Shown piece by piece: positions 8,630-17,065 of a stretch of DNA of 49,097 bases (positions are counted from its first letter, which is position 1; each line of letters starts with the position of its first letter). The stretch lies in assembly GCA_022772675.1 (NCBI GenBank), contig JALEZW010000062.1:1-49097 (forward strand). Direction: 5' to 3'. The stretch is from Agathobacter sp. GTDB lineage: Bacteria > Bacillota > Clostridia > Lachnospirales > Lachnospiraceae. Both the position numbers and the translations under genes were made by a program. The notes under the pieces were generated by a model that was not told the origin of the DNA, did no database searches, and saw only the letters and a program-made list of their open reading frames with translations.

Positions 8630-10969
8630 TTAACCTGTGGTTCTCTTAACATCCATTACACTTTCAATCTGGCGGATTTTATCCACAATCTTACCGATCT
8701 GCTCCCGGCCTTTTGTCTGGAATGCAACATCAATGGTTGCTACCTGCTGCTTACTGGTGTTAGAATGAATACCGGAAATATTGATTTCTGCTTCCGTAAA
8801 TACCTTCGTAATATCTACCAGAAGTCCCGGACGGTCATGACAAAAGATTTTAATTTCTGCATGATACTCGCCAAGCTGCTCTTTTTCTGCTCCGGCCTGC
8901 CACTCCGCCTCAATCAGACGGGAACGTTCCAGATCCGACAGATGCAGAATATTCACACAGTCTGTCCGGTGAATAGACACTCCACGGCCCCTTGTTACAA
9001 AGCCCACAATCTCATCTCCCGGCACCGGACTGCAGCATTTACTGAAATGAACTGCCACATCGTAGAGTCCCTTCACCACAATTCCGCTCTTGGAATGTAC
9101 CTGCTGCTCAGCCGGTTTATTTTCCCCGACAGAATCCAGAACATCCTGATCCGTCATAGTGATCGGGTGATCCTTCTTATATTCGTCATACATACGGTTT
9201 ATGATCTGGCTTTCCTTGAGTCCCCCGTGTCCCACCGTTGCAAGACAGGAATTCCAGTCATGGAATCCATATTTACGAATGATTTTCGCCTGATATTCCG
9301 GTCTGTTAATCTCAGCAAAATTGATTCCCTTAGACTTGGCATAGTTTACAATCAGTTCCTTGCCGTGCAGGATATTTTCTTCCTTTAACTCACTTCTAAA
9401 CCACTGGTTTATCTTGTTTTTTGCCTGAGTGCTCTTTACAATAGACAGCCAGTCACGGCTGGGGCCCTTGGAATTCTGTGAAGTGATAACTTCCACCCGG
9501 TCACCATTTTTGATCACATAATCAATTGGCACAAGCTTTCCGTTGACCTTGGCTCCCACCATTTTATTTCCTACCGCCGAATGGACGCTGTAGGCAAAAT
9601 CTATCGGCGTAGAACCGGTGGGAAGATTCTTGACATCCCCGGATGGGGTAAAACAGAATACCGTATCAGAAAACAGATTCAGGTCACTCTTTAACAGGGT
9701 CATAAATTCCTTGTTGTCTGACATGTCACGCTGCCACTCCAGAATCTGGCGCAGCCAGCTTAACTTTTCCTCCTCTGTCACGGTGGTGGAAGTAGCCACC
9801 CCGTTATTTGCCTCTTTGTATTTCCAGTGGGCAGCAATACCATATTCCGCCGTGCGGTGCATTTCTGCGGTACGGATCTGTATCTCAAAGGGCTGTCCGC
9901 TGGGTCCGATCAGCGTTGTGTGAAGTGACTGGTACATATTGGGTTTTGGCATGGCAATATAGTCTTTGAAACGGCCCGGAATCGGCTTATATTTTTCATG
10001 CATGATTCCCAGTGCCGCATAGCAGTCCTTGACAGTATCTACGATGATACGAATTGCAAACAGGTCATAAATCTGGTCAATGGTCTTGTTCTGATTGACC
10101 ATTTTTTTGTATATGGAAAAGAAATGTTTTGCCCGGCCGGAAATGTCAGCCTTGATGCCGGCCTCCTCGATTTCAGTCCGCACTTCATTGACAAGTCCAT
10201 CCACATACTCTTCCCGGGCACTTTTACGAAGTGCAATCTTTTCTACCAGGTCATAATAGGCGTCCGGCTCCAGATACTTAAGGGAGAGATCCTCCAGCTC
10301 GATCTTGATTTTGCTGATACCAAGACGCTGGGCAATGGGACAGTAAATTTCCTGTGTCTCTCTGGCGATACGAAGCTGTGCCTCCCTGGACTGATATTTT
10401 AAGGTACGCATATTGTGCAGGCGATCGGCAAGTTTGATCAGGATCACACGGATATCCTTTGCCATGGCAAGAAACATTTTACGCAGGTTTTCCGCCTGCA
10501 TTTCCAGACGGTCTGCATTCTTATCCTTCGGATTCTTAATCTTATCTGTCAGATGCAGATGCTGCAGTTTGGTCACTCCATCCACCAAAAGCAGAACCTC
10601 ATCTCCAAATTCCGTCCGCATCTCATCCTCCGTCATAACGGTATCTTCTAACACATCATGAAGAAGTCCTGCGGCAATGGTTTCCTTATCCAGCTCTAAC
10701 TCTGCTAAAATAATAGCCACACACAGTGGGTGTATGATGTATGCCTCTCCGGATTTGCGCACCTGTCCCCTGTGGGCCTCGTCCGCCACCTTGAAAGCCT
10801 TTTCAATCAGGGAAATATCCGTGGAGGGATGGTATTTTCTGATACTGGCAATCAGTTCATTATACAGATCACCCGGATCAGAAAAATCGTGTGTCGCCTT
10901 AATGTTACCGGAACCTGAATGATACTCCTGTTCAATTCGTTCCAATTCTTCTGTAGAAATTTCTGCCAT
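8630..10969 (-). CDS. rel: Bifunctional (p)ppGpp synthetase/hydrolase
   Basis: 779 residues, full length for a RelA/SpoT homologue. The N-terminal HD hydrolase domain contains GLLHDVLEDT with H104-D105; the synthetase domain contains GRFKDYIAMPKPNMYQSLHT and FEIQIRT; TGS, helical/zinc-finger (HFSKCCSPVPGD) and C-terminal ACT domains follow. Both catalytic domains look intact, so it should make and degrade the alarmone. It follows the GNAT gene by 31 bases and precedes the MBL hydrolase and hemZ. The apt gene often found upstream in Clostridia is not here. Confidence 0.96.
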   Translation of the reverse strand: MAEISTEELERIEQEYHSGSGNIKATHDFSDPGDLYNELIASIRKYHPSTDISLIEKAFKVADEAHRGQVRKSGEAYIIHPLCVAIILAELELDKETIAAGLLHDVLEDTVMTEDEMRTEFGDEVLLLVDGVTKLQHLHLTDKIKNPKDKNADRLEMQAENLRKMFLAMAKDIRVILIKLADRLHNMRTLKYQSREAQLRIARETQEIYCPIAQRLGISKIKIELEDLSLKYLEPDAYYDLVEKIALRKSAREEYVDGLVNEVRTEIEEAGIKADISGRAKHFFSIYKKMVNQNKTIDQIYDLFAIRIIVDTVKDCYAALGIMHEKYKPIPGRFKDYIAMPKPNMYQSLHTTLIGPSGQPFEIQIRTAEMHRTAEYGIAAHWKYKEANNGVATSTTVTEEEKLSWLRQILEWQRDMSDNKEFMTLLKSDLNLFSDTVFCFTPSGDVKNLPTGSTPIDFAYSVHSAVGNKMVGAKVNGKLVPIDYVIKNGDRVEVITSQNSKGPSRDWLSIVKSTQAKNKINQWFRSELKEENILHGKELIVNYAKSKGINFAEINRPEYQAKIIRKYGFHDWNSCLATVGHGGLKESQIINRMYDEYKKDHPITMTDQDVLDSVGENKPAEQQVHSKSGIVVKGLYDVAVHFSKCCSPVPGDEIVGFVTRGRGVSIHRTDCVNILHLSDLERSRLIEAEWQAGAEKEQLGEYHAEIKIFCHDRPGLLVDITKVFTEAEINISGIHSNTSKQQVATIDVAFQTKGREQIGKIVDKIRQIESVMDVKRTTG

Positions 10970-11000
10970 GCGTTCACCTACTTACTGATATAATAGTTTA

Positions 11001-11915
11001 TTATATTTTATTTTCTTTATGATTGCAATGGTTTCCGCCACAAAACTCATAGACATAGCGCAGGGTCCGGCTGCCGGTTACATGGGTTTCTCCAACACAG
11101 GAAAATCCAATCTTTTCCAGAAGTGCAATGGATGCAGCATTTTCCCTCTCTGTCAGCGCATTTAACCTGGGGAAATCCAGATAATTTCCGGCGTATTCCA
11201 TAATTGCCGTGCAAACCTCAGTGGCAATCCCCTTATGCTGCCAGTCCGGGTCAATGACATACCCCATTTCCAGCTCTGTTCCCTCCGGAAAATCCCGGTG
11301 TTCCAGCCCTGCCCTTCCAATCAGCTGATCCGTAAGGCGGTCAAAAACAAGCCATAGACCATACCCATAGTATCCGTACATATTTGCAATATATGCCTGC
11401 TGGTACTTTTTTTCCTCCTCATGGGGAAAAAGAGGCTCCACAAATCCGGGAATTTTCTTTCCGTCTGCATCCAGCCGAAAGCTCACACCCTCTTTTGCAT
11501 ACAGTTGTTCCATGGCTTCCAAATCTTCCATTGTGGCTTCCCGAATCCGGCACCTCCCGGTTTCTGCAATCATCCAGGGCAGACCGTGGCAACGTCTGAA
11601 TACGCGGTCTAAAAATTCAATATCCACTTCCTCAAAGCCCTGAATGACCACGGGAACCCCTGCATAGCTCTGTCCGGGAAATTCAGGATTTTCATATGCC
11701 ACTGCTGCCATATCTGCTTTCCGTGCTGCCTGAATGCTCTCATCCGTTGCCGCAATACAAAGCACTTCATCCTTCTTAAGTCTCTTCCCCTCCAAAATCA
11801 GATTTTCCACATCCTGCCCACTGATTTTCTTTACGGGATATGCGGGCAAATCCGGAAGAAGCAGCCTGGGATTCCATTCCTCCACTTTATAAATGATTGC
11901 TTTTAATTCTGCCAT
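11001..11915 (-). CDS. GNAT acetyltransferase with N-terminal HAD-like segment
   Basis: 304 residues. The C-terminal half (about 122-295) is a GNAT domain: CRIREATMEDLEAM at its start, a MGYVIDPDWQHKGIATE acetyl-CoA loop and ENAASIALLEKIGF, typical of the RimJ/RimL-like branch. The first 110 residues (CIAATDESIQAARKADMA, then AYENPEFPGQSYAG and VIQGFEEVD) resemble the last part of a HAD phosphatase, so this looks like a fusion. Its substrate is unknown. No ribosome-binding site is visible before the ATG at 11915, where a hairpin lies instead; the start is therefore less certain than the frame. Confidence 0.75.
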   Translation of the reverse strand: MAELKAIIYKVEEWNPRLLLPDLPAYPVKKISGQDVENLILEGKRLKKDEVLCIAATDESIQAARKADMAAVAYENPEFPGQSYAGVPVVIQGFEEVDIEFLDRVFRRCHGLPWMIAETGRCRIREATMEDLEAMEQLYAKEGVSFRLDADGKKIPGFVEPLFPHEEEKKYQQAYIANMYGYYGYGLWLVFDRLTDQLIGRAGLEHRDFPEGTELEMGYVIDPDWQHKGIATEVCTAIMEYAGNYLDFPRLNALTERENAASIALLEKIGFSCVGETHVTGSRTLRYVYEFCGGNHCNHKENKI

Positions 11916-11927
11916 ATCTGATACAAA

Positions 11928-11957
11928 CAGGGCAGACTCTTATGGGAATCTGCCCTG
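11928..11957 (-). terminator. Possible weak terminator or attenuator
   Basis: On the minus strand CAGGGCAGA and TCTGCCCTG form a perfect nine-base stem with a 12-base loop, followed by only three T residues. It lies between the ppi stop codon and the GNAT start. It could reduce read-through from ddl-murF-ppi into GNAT-rel, or simply protect the upstream message. Confidence 0.5.
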
Positions 11958-11967
11958 TCTTCTCTCC

Positions 11968-12486
11968 TTATACGGTCTCCGGCTCCGGATATTCCTCACC
12001 AAAGGTTTCTACTACTACTGTTTTCATGACCTGATCCTCCAATGGGCGGTCACTGTAATCGGTTGCCGTCTGTGCAATAGAGTCTACAACATCCAGTCCT
12101 TCGATTACTTTTCCAAATGCAGCATATGCGCCATCCAGATGCGGGGCATCCTTATGCATGATAAAGAACTGGCTGCCTGCGGAATCCGGCATCATGGAAC
12201 GTGCCATGGAAAGCACGCCTGCGGTATGGCGCAGATTATTTTCCACTCCATTCTGGGCAAACTCGCCCCTGATGCCATATCCAGGACCTCCCATGCCGGT
12301 TCCTTCCGGGTCACCGCCCTGAATCATGAAACCATTGATGACACGGTGAAAAATGAGGCCATCATAGAAGCCTTTTTTTACAAGACTGATAAAGTTGTTG
12401 ACGGTGTTTGGAGCGATCTCAGGATAGAGCTCTGCTTTTATCATACTGCCGTCTGCCATTGTAATTGTTACGATTGGATTTGCCAT
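11968..12486 (-). CDS. ppiB: Peptidyl-prolyl cis-trans isomerase, cyclophilin type
   Basis: 172-residue cytoplasmic cyclophilin. The conserved FHRVINGFMIQGGDPEGTG, the QFFIM strand and the AFGKVIEGLDVVD segment are present; no signal peptide is seen. It catalyses proline isomerisation during folding. The ATG at 12486 (MANPIV) follows AGGAG by eight bases and is preferred to an in-frame ATG at 12519. It is the third gene of the ddl-murF-ppi series, 66 bases after murF. The symbol is by similarity to bacterial cytoplasmic cyclophilins. Confidence 0.93.
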   Translation of the reverse strand: MANPIVTITMADGSMIKAELYPEIAPNTVNNFISLVKKGFYDGLIFHRVINGFMIQGGDPEGTGMGGPGYGIRGEFAQNGVENNLRHTAGVLSMARSMMPDSAGSQFFIMHKDAPHLDGAYAAFGKVIEGLDVVDSIAQTATDYSDRPLEDQVMKTVVVETFGEEYPEPETV

Positions 12487-12552
12487 TGTTTTTTCTCCTT
12501 TTTGCTGGTTGTGAGGCAATTGCGCAGGTTTTTGGCAATTGCCGCGATGGGT

Positions 12553-13986
12553 TTACGAACACCCAAACTCGTCTTTTAGTGCCTGAACTACTTCTGGAAA
12601 TTCCATGGAGTGGGATGCTTTAACCAGAATATTATCTCCCGCTTTTACATAATCGAGAAGTTGTGGAATCATTTCGTCTCTGGCTGCAAAATAATGGATA
12701 TCGCATGTCGGATTTGCGGCGGCGGCGTCTGCATATTCTTTTGCCAGGGGGCCGGCACAGAAAAGTGCGTCGATTCCGGACTGGGCTATGGCATCGCCGA
12801 CACCGTGATGGAGTTCCCTTTCATCTGCTCCCAGCTCTGCCATGTCGCCAAGGACGGCGATTCTTCTGCCTGATATATGTGCCAGTACATCGATAGATGC
12901 CTTCATGGAAACAGGATTTGCGTTATAGCAGTCGTCAATGACTGTCATTCCGTTTACATGAAGAATATTGCTGCGACCGGCAATGGTTTTTACACCTGCG
13001 ATTCCTTTCCTGATTTCTTCAAGAGAAAGCCCCAGTGCAAGACCCACAGCGGTTCCCGCCAGAGCGTTATATACATTGTGTTCCCCCGGAATCGGAATCT
13101 GGACGGTAAAACTGCCGGATGGGGTATGGATCTTAGCCTGCATTCCTTTGAGTCCCAGATTTTTTACATCCGTGGCATAAATGCTTTTCTCAATGCCGAA
13201 CCCGGAATCGGAATCCATTCCATAAAATACAACCGGCTTTCCATTTACCTCACGCTTTGTGGAAAGCTTATCATCATCGCCATTTAAGATTACGGTGCCT
13301 TTCGGCTGTAAGTGGTCAAACATCTCGGTCTTTGCTTTTAAGATTCCATCTCTGGAACCAAGATTTTCCAAATGGCAGAGACCGATGTTTGTGATCACAC
13401 CAATATCCGGCCGGGACATGGATGCCAGTCTGTGCATCTCACCGAAATCGGAAATTCCCATTTCCAGAACAGCCACCTCATGTTCTGCGCGAATTTTAAA
13501 AATCGTAAGGGGCAGTCCGATTTCGTTATTAAAGTTTCCTTCTGTTTTTAATACCCGGTAATGCTGTGACAGGACAGAAGCAATCATTTCCTTGGTGCTT
13601 GTTTTCCCCACGCTTCCTGTAATACCTACCACCTTGCAGGTAAGCTGTGAACGGTAAAAAGCTGCTATCTTTTTCATGGCTTCCGCTGACGAATCCACCA
13701 GAATATATGGTCCCGCCGGATTCTCTAATTTATGCTCGCTCAGCACAGCCAGGGCTCCCTTTTCAAACACCTGTGGAATGAAATCATGTCCATCCACCCG
13801 GGCACCCCTGATAGGAATAAACAGATATCCTGTTTTCACCTGTCTGCTGTCTGTGACAGCTCCTGTAATTTCCTGTTCTTCCTGCTCTTTTGCACCAATA
13901 TAGGTTCCGCCGCATGCCTCTGCAATATTGCCCAGTGTCATACCATGGAGTGTTTCCGGAACATCGTTTTCATTTTTCTTTTCCAT
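12553..13986 (-). CDS. murF: UDP-N-acetylmuramoyl-tripeptide--D-Ala-D-Ala ligase
   Basis: 477 residues, normal for MurF, which adds D-Ala-D-Ala to the peptidoglycan precursor in the cytoplasm. The ATP loop is GITGSVGKTSTKE near residue 120, followed by TEGNFNNEIGLPLT; the central and C-terminal Mur-ligase signatures are VLEMG, IGLCHLENLGSRDGI, PGEHNVYNALA and DDCYNANPVSM. It starts two bases after ddl, whose product is its substrate, so synthesis and use of D-Ala-D-Ala are coupled. Confidence 0.96.
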   Translation of the reverse strand: MEKKNENDVPETLHGMTLGNIAEACGGTYIGAKEQEEQEITGAVTDSRQVKTGYLFIPIRGARVDGHDFIPQVFEKGALAVLSEHKLENPAGPYILVDSSAEAMKKIAAFYRSQLTCKVVGITGSVGKTSTKEMIASVLSQHYRVLKTEGNFNNEIGLPLTIFKIRAEHEVAVLEMGISDFGEMHRLASMSRPDIGVITNIGLCHLENLGSRDGILKAKTEMFDHLQPKGTVILNGDDDKLSTKREVNGKPVVFYGMDSDSGFGIEKSIYATDVKNLGLKGMQAKIHTPSGSFTVQIPIPGEHNVYNALAGTAVGLALGLSLEEIRKGIAGVKTIAGRSNILHVNGMTVIDDCYNANPVSMKASIDVLAHISGRRIAVLGDMAELGADERELHHGVGDAIAQSGIDALFCAGPLAKEYADAAAANPTCDIHYFAARDEMIPQLLDYVKAGDNILVKASHSMEFPEVVQALKDEFGCS

Positions 13987-13988
13987 TC

Positions 13989-15044
13989 TTATCCCTCATA
14001 TTTTTTCAAAGAAATAGCAATCAGTTTCTCACACAATTCGTTGAAATTCATACCAATGACGGCAGCCTCCTGTGGCAGCAGGCTGGTAGGTGTCATGCCG
14101 GGAAGCGTGTTTGCCTCCAGACAGTAAATATTGTTCTTCTCATCCAGCAGGAAATCAGAGCGGGAATAGGTATCCAGCCCGATGGCAGATGCCACATCCT
14201 CTGCGTATTTTTTCATCTTAGCTGAAATTTCTTCCGGAATATCTGCCGGACAGGTTTCTACTGCACTGCCGGCTTTATACTTATTCTTATAGTCGTAAAA
14301 TCCCTCAATCGGAGCAATCTCAATCACAGGAAGTGCCTTTCCTTCAATCACTCCAACGGAAAACTCACGGCCTTTTATGTATTCCTCGATAATCAGTTCA
14401 TCCTCCCAGCGGAAGCCCTCATCCAATGCCGCCTTAAATTCCGCTGCATCTTTTACGATGGTAACTCCGATACTGGAACCTCCACAGCAGGGTTTTACAA
14501 CACATGGCAGGGAAACCGGAAGCTTTGTGATGTCATTCTCCCGTTCTGCCTTTTTCATGGAAATTCCTGCCGGAACCGGAACCTTTGCCTGCATCAGCAC
14601 CTGTTTTGCCATTCCTTTATCCATGGCAATGGCACTGCTTAAATAATCGCTTCCCGTATAACGGATTCCGAACAGGTCAAAGGCAGCCTGAATCTTTCCA
14701 TTCTCTCCATTTTCCCCGTGAAGGGCCATAAAAACAATGTCTGCCATCTGACACATCCTGATCACATTCGGTCCGAAAAAGCACGGTGACTGATCCTTCC
14801 TTGATGCCTTTACCGCTGCCAGATCCGGCGCAGTCTCCGGAATATCCTCCGTTTTTACACTGATTTCCTCTGATCTTTCAAATATTTCATCCAGATTTTC
14901 CTCTTTATCGCTGTAACCCATGAACACATCCAGCAAAATCACACGGTGGCCGTTCTCCCGAAGTGCGGAAGCAACCATACTTCCCGTTTTAAATGATACA
15001 TCCCGCTCTGTGCTGAGTCCTCCTGCCAATACTATGATATCCAT
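13989..15044 (-). CDS. ddl: D-alanine--D-alanine ligase
   Basis: 351-residue ATP-grasp ligase. It shows ALHGENGENG at the N-terminal domain, VVKPCCGGSSIGVTIV as the grasp loop, and FYDYKNKY in the omega-loop region, which fits D-Ala-D-Ala rather than D-Ala-D-Lac ligases. LEANTLPGMTPTSL closes the active site. A GAGGA about six bases before the ATG supports the start. A good promoter lies at 15092-15121. murF follows after two bases. Confidence 0.95.
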   Translation of the reverse strand: MDIIVLAGGLSTERDVSFKTGSMVASALRENGHRVILLDVFMGYSDKEENLDEIFERSEEISVKTEDIPETAPDLAAVKASRKDQSPCFFGPNVIRMCQMADIVFMALHGENGENGKIQAAFDLFGIRYTGSDYLSSAIAMDKGMAKQVLMQAKVPVPAGISMKKAERENDITKLPVSLPCVVKPCCGGSSIGVTIVKDAAEFKAALDEGFRWEDELIIEEYIKGREFSVGVIEGKALPVIEIAPIEGFYDYKNKYKAGSAVETCPADIPEEISAKMKKYAEDVASAIGLDTYSRSDFLLDEKNNIYCLEANTLPGMTPTSLLPQEAAVIGMNFNELCEKLIAISLKKYEG

Positions 15045-15091
15045 GATTCATCCTCTTTCCCGATTTTTTTTCCTTTTTACCTATGCTACCT

Positions 15092-15121
15092 ATTATATAC
15101 GCTAACAACTGTAGAAAACAA
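15092..15121 (-). promoter_or_regulatory. Promoter for ddl-murF
   Basis: On the minus strand TTGTTT and TATAAT are separated by 18 bases, about 48 bases before the ddl ATG. The stretch 15045-15346 holds no other recognised gene; it contains this promoter and a possible plus-strand promoter at 15166-15194. Confidence 0.65.
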
Positions 15122-15165
15122 GTGGCTATCTATATTTATTATATTCAAAAAACGCATATCGCACC

Positions 15166-15194
15166 TTTACAACCCAAATCAACTATATTATATT
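15166..15194 (+). promoter_or_regulatory. Possible plus-strand promoter
   Basis: TTTACA and TATATT are separated by 17 bases. It would read into the short ORFs at 15234-15577. The area is AT-rich, so chance occurrence is possible. Confidence 0.4.
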
Positions 15195-15346
15195 ACATAC
15201 AGAGTCATAATTGGGGAAGGGCTCTCGCATTATGAAGGTATTTGGTATAGAAAAAACGAACAAAGGAGAATAATGGGATATATAAGGAAAATACGATTGG
15301 AAGATATGTACAGCTCATCATAACAAAGGAGGATTTTCTAGAGCAG

Positions 15347-15577
15347 TTGGGGGAATGGCTGCTTACATTAGAGGATGAGCGCATGCGTTTAGCGAGAAAA
15401 TTTATATTTGAAGTGGATTTATCCGATACAGAAACACTGAAAGATACTCTTTATGAGTACGGAAGCCATCTCTCTGAGAAAAATTATCTTGGAAGAAAGT
15501 TCTTTGAACAGATGGCAGAGCTGCTGCGGCAGATGGAACAGAATCGCCGGATTGCAGCCAACGGGAACACGCCATAA
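15347..15577 (+). CDS. Small hypothetical protein
   Basis: 76 codons from a TTG, rich in Leu, Glu and Arg and probably helical (LTLEDERMRLARKF, FFEQMAELLRQMEQ). No family is recognised. The start is uncertain: AAAGGAGG is 14 bases before the TTG, and the open frame extends upstream without an ATG. Two very short frames precede it (13 codons from ATG 15234 and 16 codons from ATG 15273), each with a purine-rich site, and the first ends where the second begins. This could be a coupled leader arrangement or a decayed gene. A strong terminator follows at 15621, which favours a real transcript. Confidence 0.45.
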   Translation: MGEWLLTLEDERMRLARKFIFEVDLSDTETLKDTLYEYGSHLSEKNYLGRKFFEQMAELLRQMEQNRRIAANGNTP

Positions 15578-15620
15578 CTAATTGATAAGAGAACACCAAA
15601 ACCGGATTTATGCAGATAAA

Positions 15621-15653
15621 AAGAAGCCGCAATGCTGAGCGGCTTCTTTTTTT
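15621..15653. terminator. Strong bidirectional terminator
   Basis: AAGAAGCCGC and GCGGCTTCTT form a ten-base stem with an eight-base loop and a run of seven T on the plus strand; A residues before the stem provide T residues in the other direction. It separates the plus-strand small ORF from the convergent hpf gene. Confidence 0.9.
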
Positions 15654-15738
15654 ATCTCGCTTTTTAACGTCGAGGCTTTTTGACCTGTGCTATCGGAATC
15701 GCAGACCGTTCATATGCGCCAGTTACTTTTTATTCGGT

Positions 15739-16269
15739 CTAGCACTCTGGCTCGATCAATCCGAAAGTATTTCCTTTTCTCTTATATACCACATTAACCT
15801 CGTCTGTCTCTGCATTACGGAATACAAAGAAATCGTGTCCGGTCAGTTCCATCTGCACACATGCATCCTCCGGATACATCGGCTTCATGCCAAATCTCTT
15901 GGTACGGACAATCTTAATCTCCTCATCATCCTCTGCCTCAGCATCAATAAATTCCTCACTAAAATTCTCTGCCACGTTCATCTTCTTAGAAGAGAGCTTT
16001 GTGCGGTACTTTCTTAACTGCCGCTCAATAACCTCCTCAACCAGATCAATGGAAACATACATATCGCTGCTGACCTGCTCAGAACGAATCACATGTCCCT
16101 TAATCGGAATTGTTACTTCAATCTTCTGACGTTCCTTCTCCACACTCAATGTAACGAATACATCAGTGTCCGGTGCAAAAAACTTCTCAAGCTTCTGAAG
16201 CTTCTCCTCCACTGCTGCCTTCAGTCCATCTGTCAGTTCAATATTTCTTCCGGTAATTGTAATCCTCAT
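15739..16269 (-). CDS. hpf: Ribosome hibernation promoting factor, long form
   Basis: 176 residues. The N-terminal domain (MRITITGRNIELTDGL to about residue 100) is the YfiA/Hpf ribosome-binding fold. An acidic linker (DAEAEDDEE) follows, then the C-terminal dimerisation domain typical of long Hpf (VRTKRFGMKPM, QMELTGHDFFVFRNAET, VVYKRKGNTFGLIEP). Long Hpf dimerises 70S ribosomes into 100S particles during stasis. The ATG at 16269 follows AAAGGGG by nine bases; an earlier TTG is less likely. A palindrome and a TATAAT lie just upstream. Confidence 0.95.
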   Translation of the reverse strand: MRITITGRNIELTDGLKAAVEEKLQKLEKFFAPDTDVFVTLSVEKERQKIEVTIPIKGHVIRSEQVSSDMYVSIDLVEEVIERQLRKYRTKLSSKKMNVAENFSEEFIDAEAEDDEEIKIVRTKRFGMKPMYPEDACVQMELTGHDFFVFRNAETDEVNVVYKRKGNTFGLIEPEC

Positions 16270-16295
16270 GATGTCCAACCCCTTTGCTGTGTATT

Positions 16296-16325
16296 TGGTA
16301 CCTGTTGTACCATGTGGTTATTATA
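16296..16325 (-). promoter_or_regulatory. hpf -10 element and palindrome
   Basis: On the minus strand a TATAAT (16320-16325) is followed by a perfect palindrome TGGTAC-N5-GTACCA (16296-16312), placed near the expected transcription start and before the hpf ribosome-binding site. No convincing -35 is visible. The palindrome may be an operator or a 5' stem in the mRNA. Confidence 0.5.
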
Positions 16326-16336
16326 ACATAAGTACC

Positions 16337-16356
16337 AAAAAAGGAAAAGCTTTTCC
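16337..16356 (-). terminator. Terminator after the RHS-like fragment
   Basis: On the minus strand GGAAAAGCTTTTCC is followed by six T residues, 18 bases beyond the stop codon of the gene at 16375-16965. The loop is very small, so efficiency is uncertain. Confidence 0.55.
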
Positions 16357-16374
16357 TGAAAATTTATGCGATTT

Positions 16375-16965
16375 TTATATTTTTACATACGCATAGGTGG
16401 TCATACCGCCGTTCTCCACCTTTGATTTGACCATATTCCCGTGGGAATCATATTTATAAGTGGCACGTACCACCTCTTTCCTGTACTTTCCAGATTTACG
16501 ATATGTATAATACACTATTTTCACACAATCTCCGTACTTGTTATAGGTATGTGTTTCCTTCTTCTGAATCTTCCCATCTGCCCCGTAATCCTCATACCTG
16601 ATCAGGCGGTTATTTTTGTCATAGGCCCGCTTTTGAGACCCAAGAAAAACCCATTTACCGCTTTTATATTTGTAAGATTTACCTTGAATCTCATTTCCAT
16701 TCTTATCAAAGACCGATATGTCCTTAACATCCGGATTATGGTTTTTATCATAGCTTCTTATGGTTTCTGTGTTTTTCCCATAGCTGTATCTGTAGATCCA
16801 TTGGTTCAGCAGCACCCCATTCTCATATGTGCTGTCTACCTGTCTCACAAGCTTTCCATTCGAATACTCCTTCGATGAGCAATCCATGCCAGTATAACAA
16901 ATATACCACAAATGTAAATGGGTTTTACATGAGTGGTCGTTATTTAAACACAAGCGGCAGCTCAT
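16375..16965 (-). pseudogene. Fragment of an RHS/YD-repeat-like protein
   Basis: From about residue 27 the frame encodes repeated Tyr/Asp/Gly/Lys strands (YSNGKLVRQVDSTYENG, YDKNNRLIRYEDYGADG, YKYDSHGNMVKSK) of the YD-repeat kind seen in secreted RHS-type and cell-surface proteins. The first 26 residues have another character (Cys- and His-rich) and there is no signal peptide or ribosome-binding site at 16965 or at the internal ATG. The piece is therefore probably the C-terminal part of a once longer secreted protein. It could still be a short intact protein with an unrecognised start. Confidence 0.5.
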
Positions 16966-17065
16966 TTATCTCATTATCAGTAATAAATAAAACCCTTGAT
17001 TTTTTCCCTATATCAGATAAAATATAATATATGCATAAATCATATTTTCATCTCACTTACAACAT

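Noticed and set aside
13989..15044. Vancomycin-resistance type ligase (VanA/VanC-like)
   Set aside because: The omega-loop region FYDYKNKY and the murF neighbour fit an ordinary D-Ala-D-Ala ligase. No vanH/vanX/vanT/vanS-like gene is adjacent.
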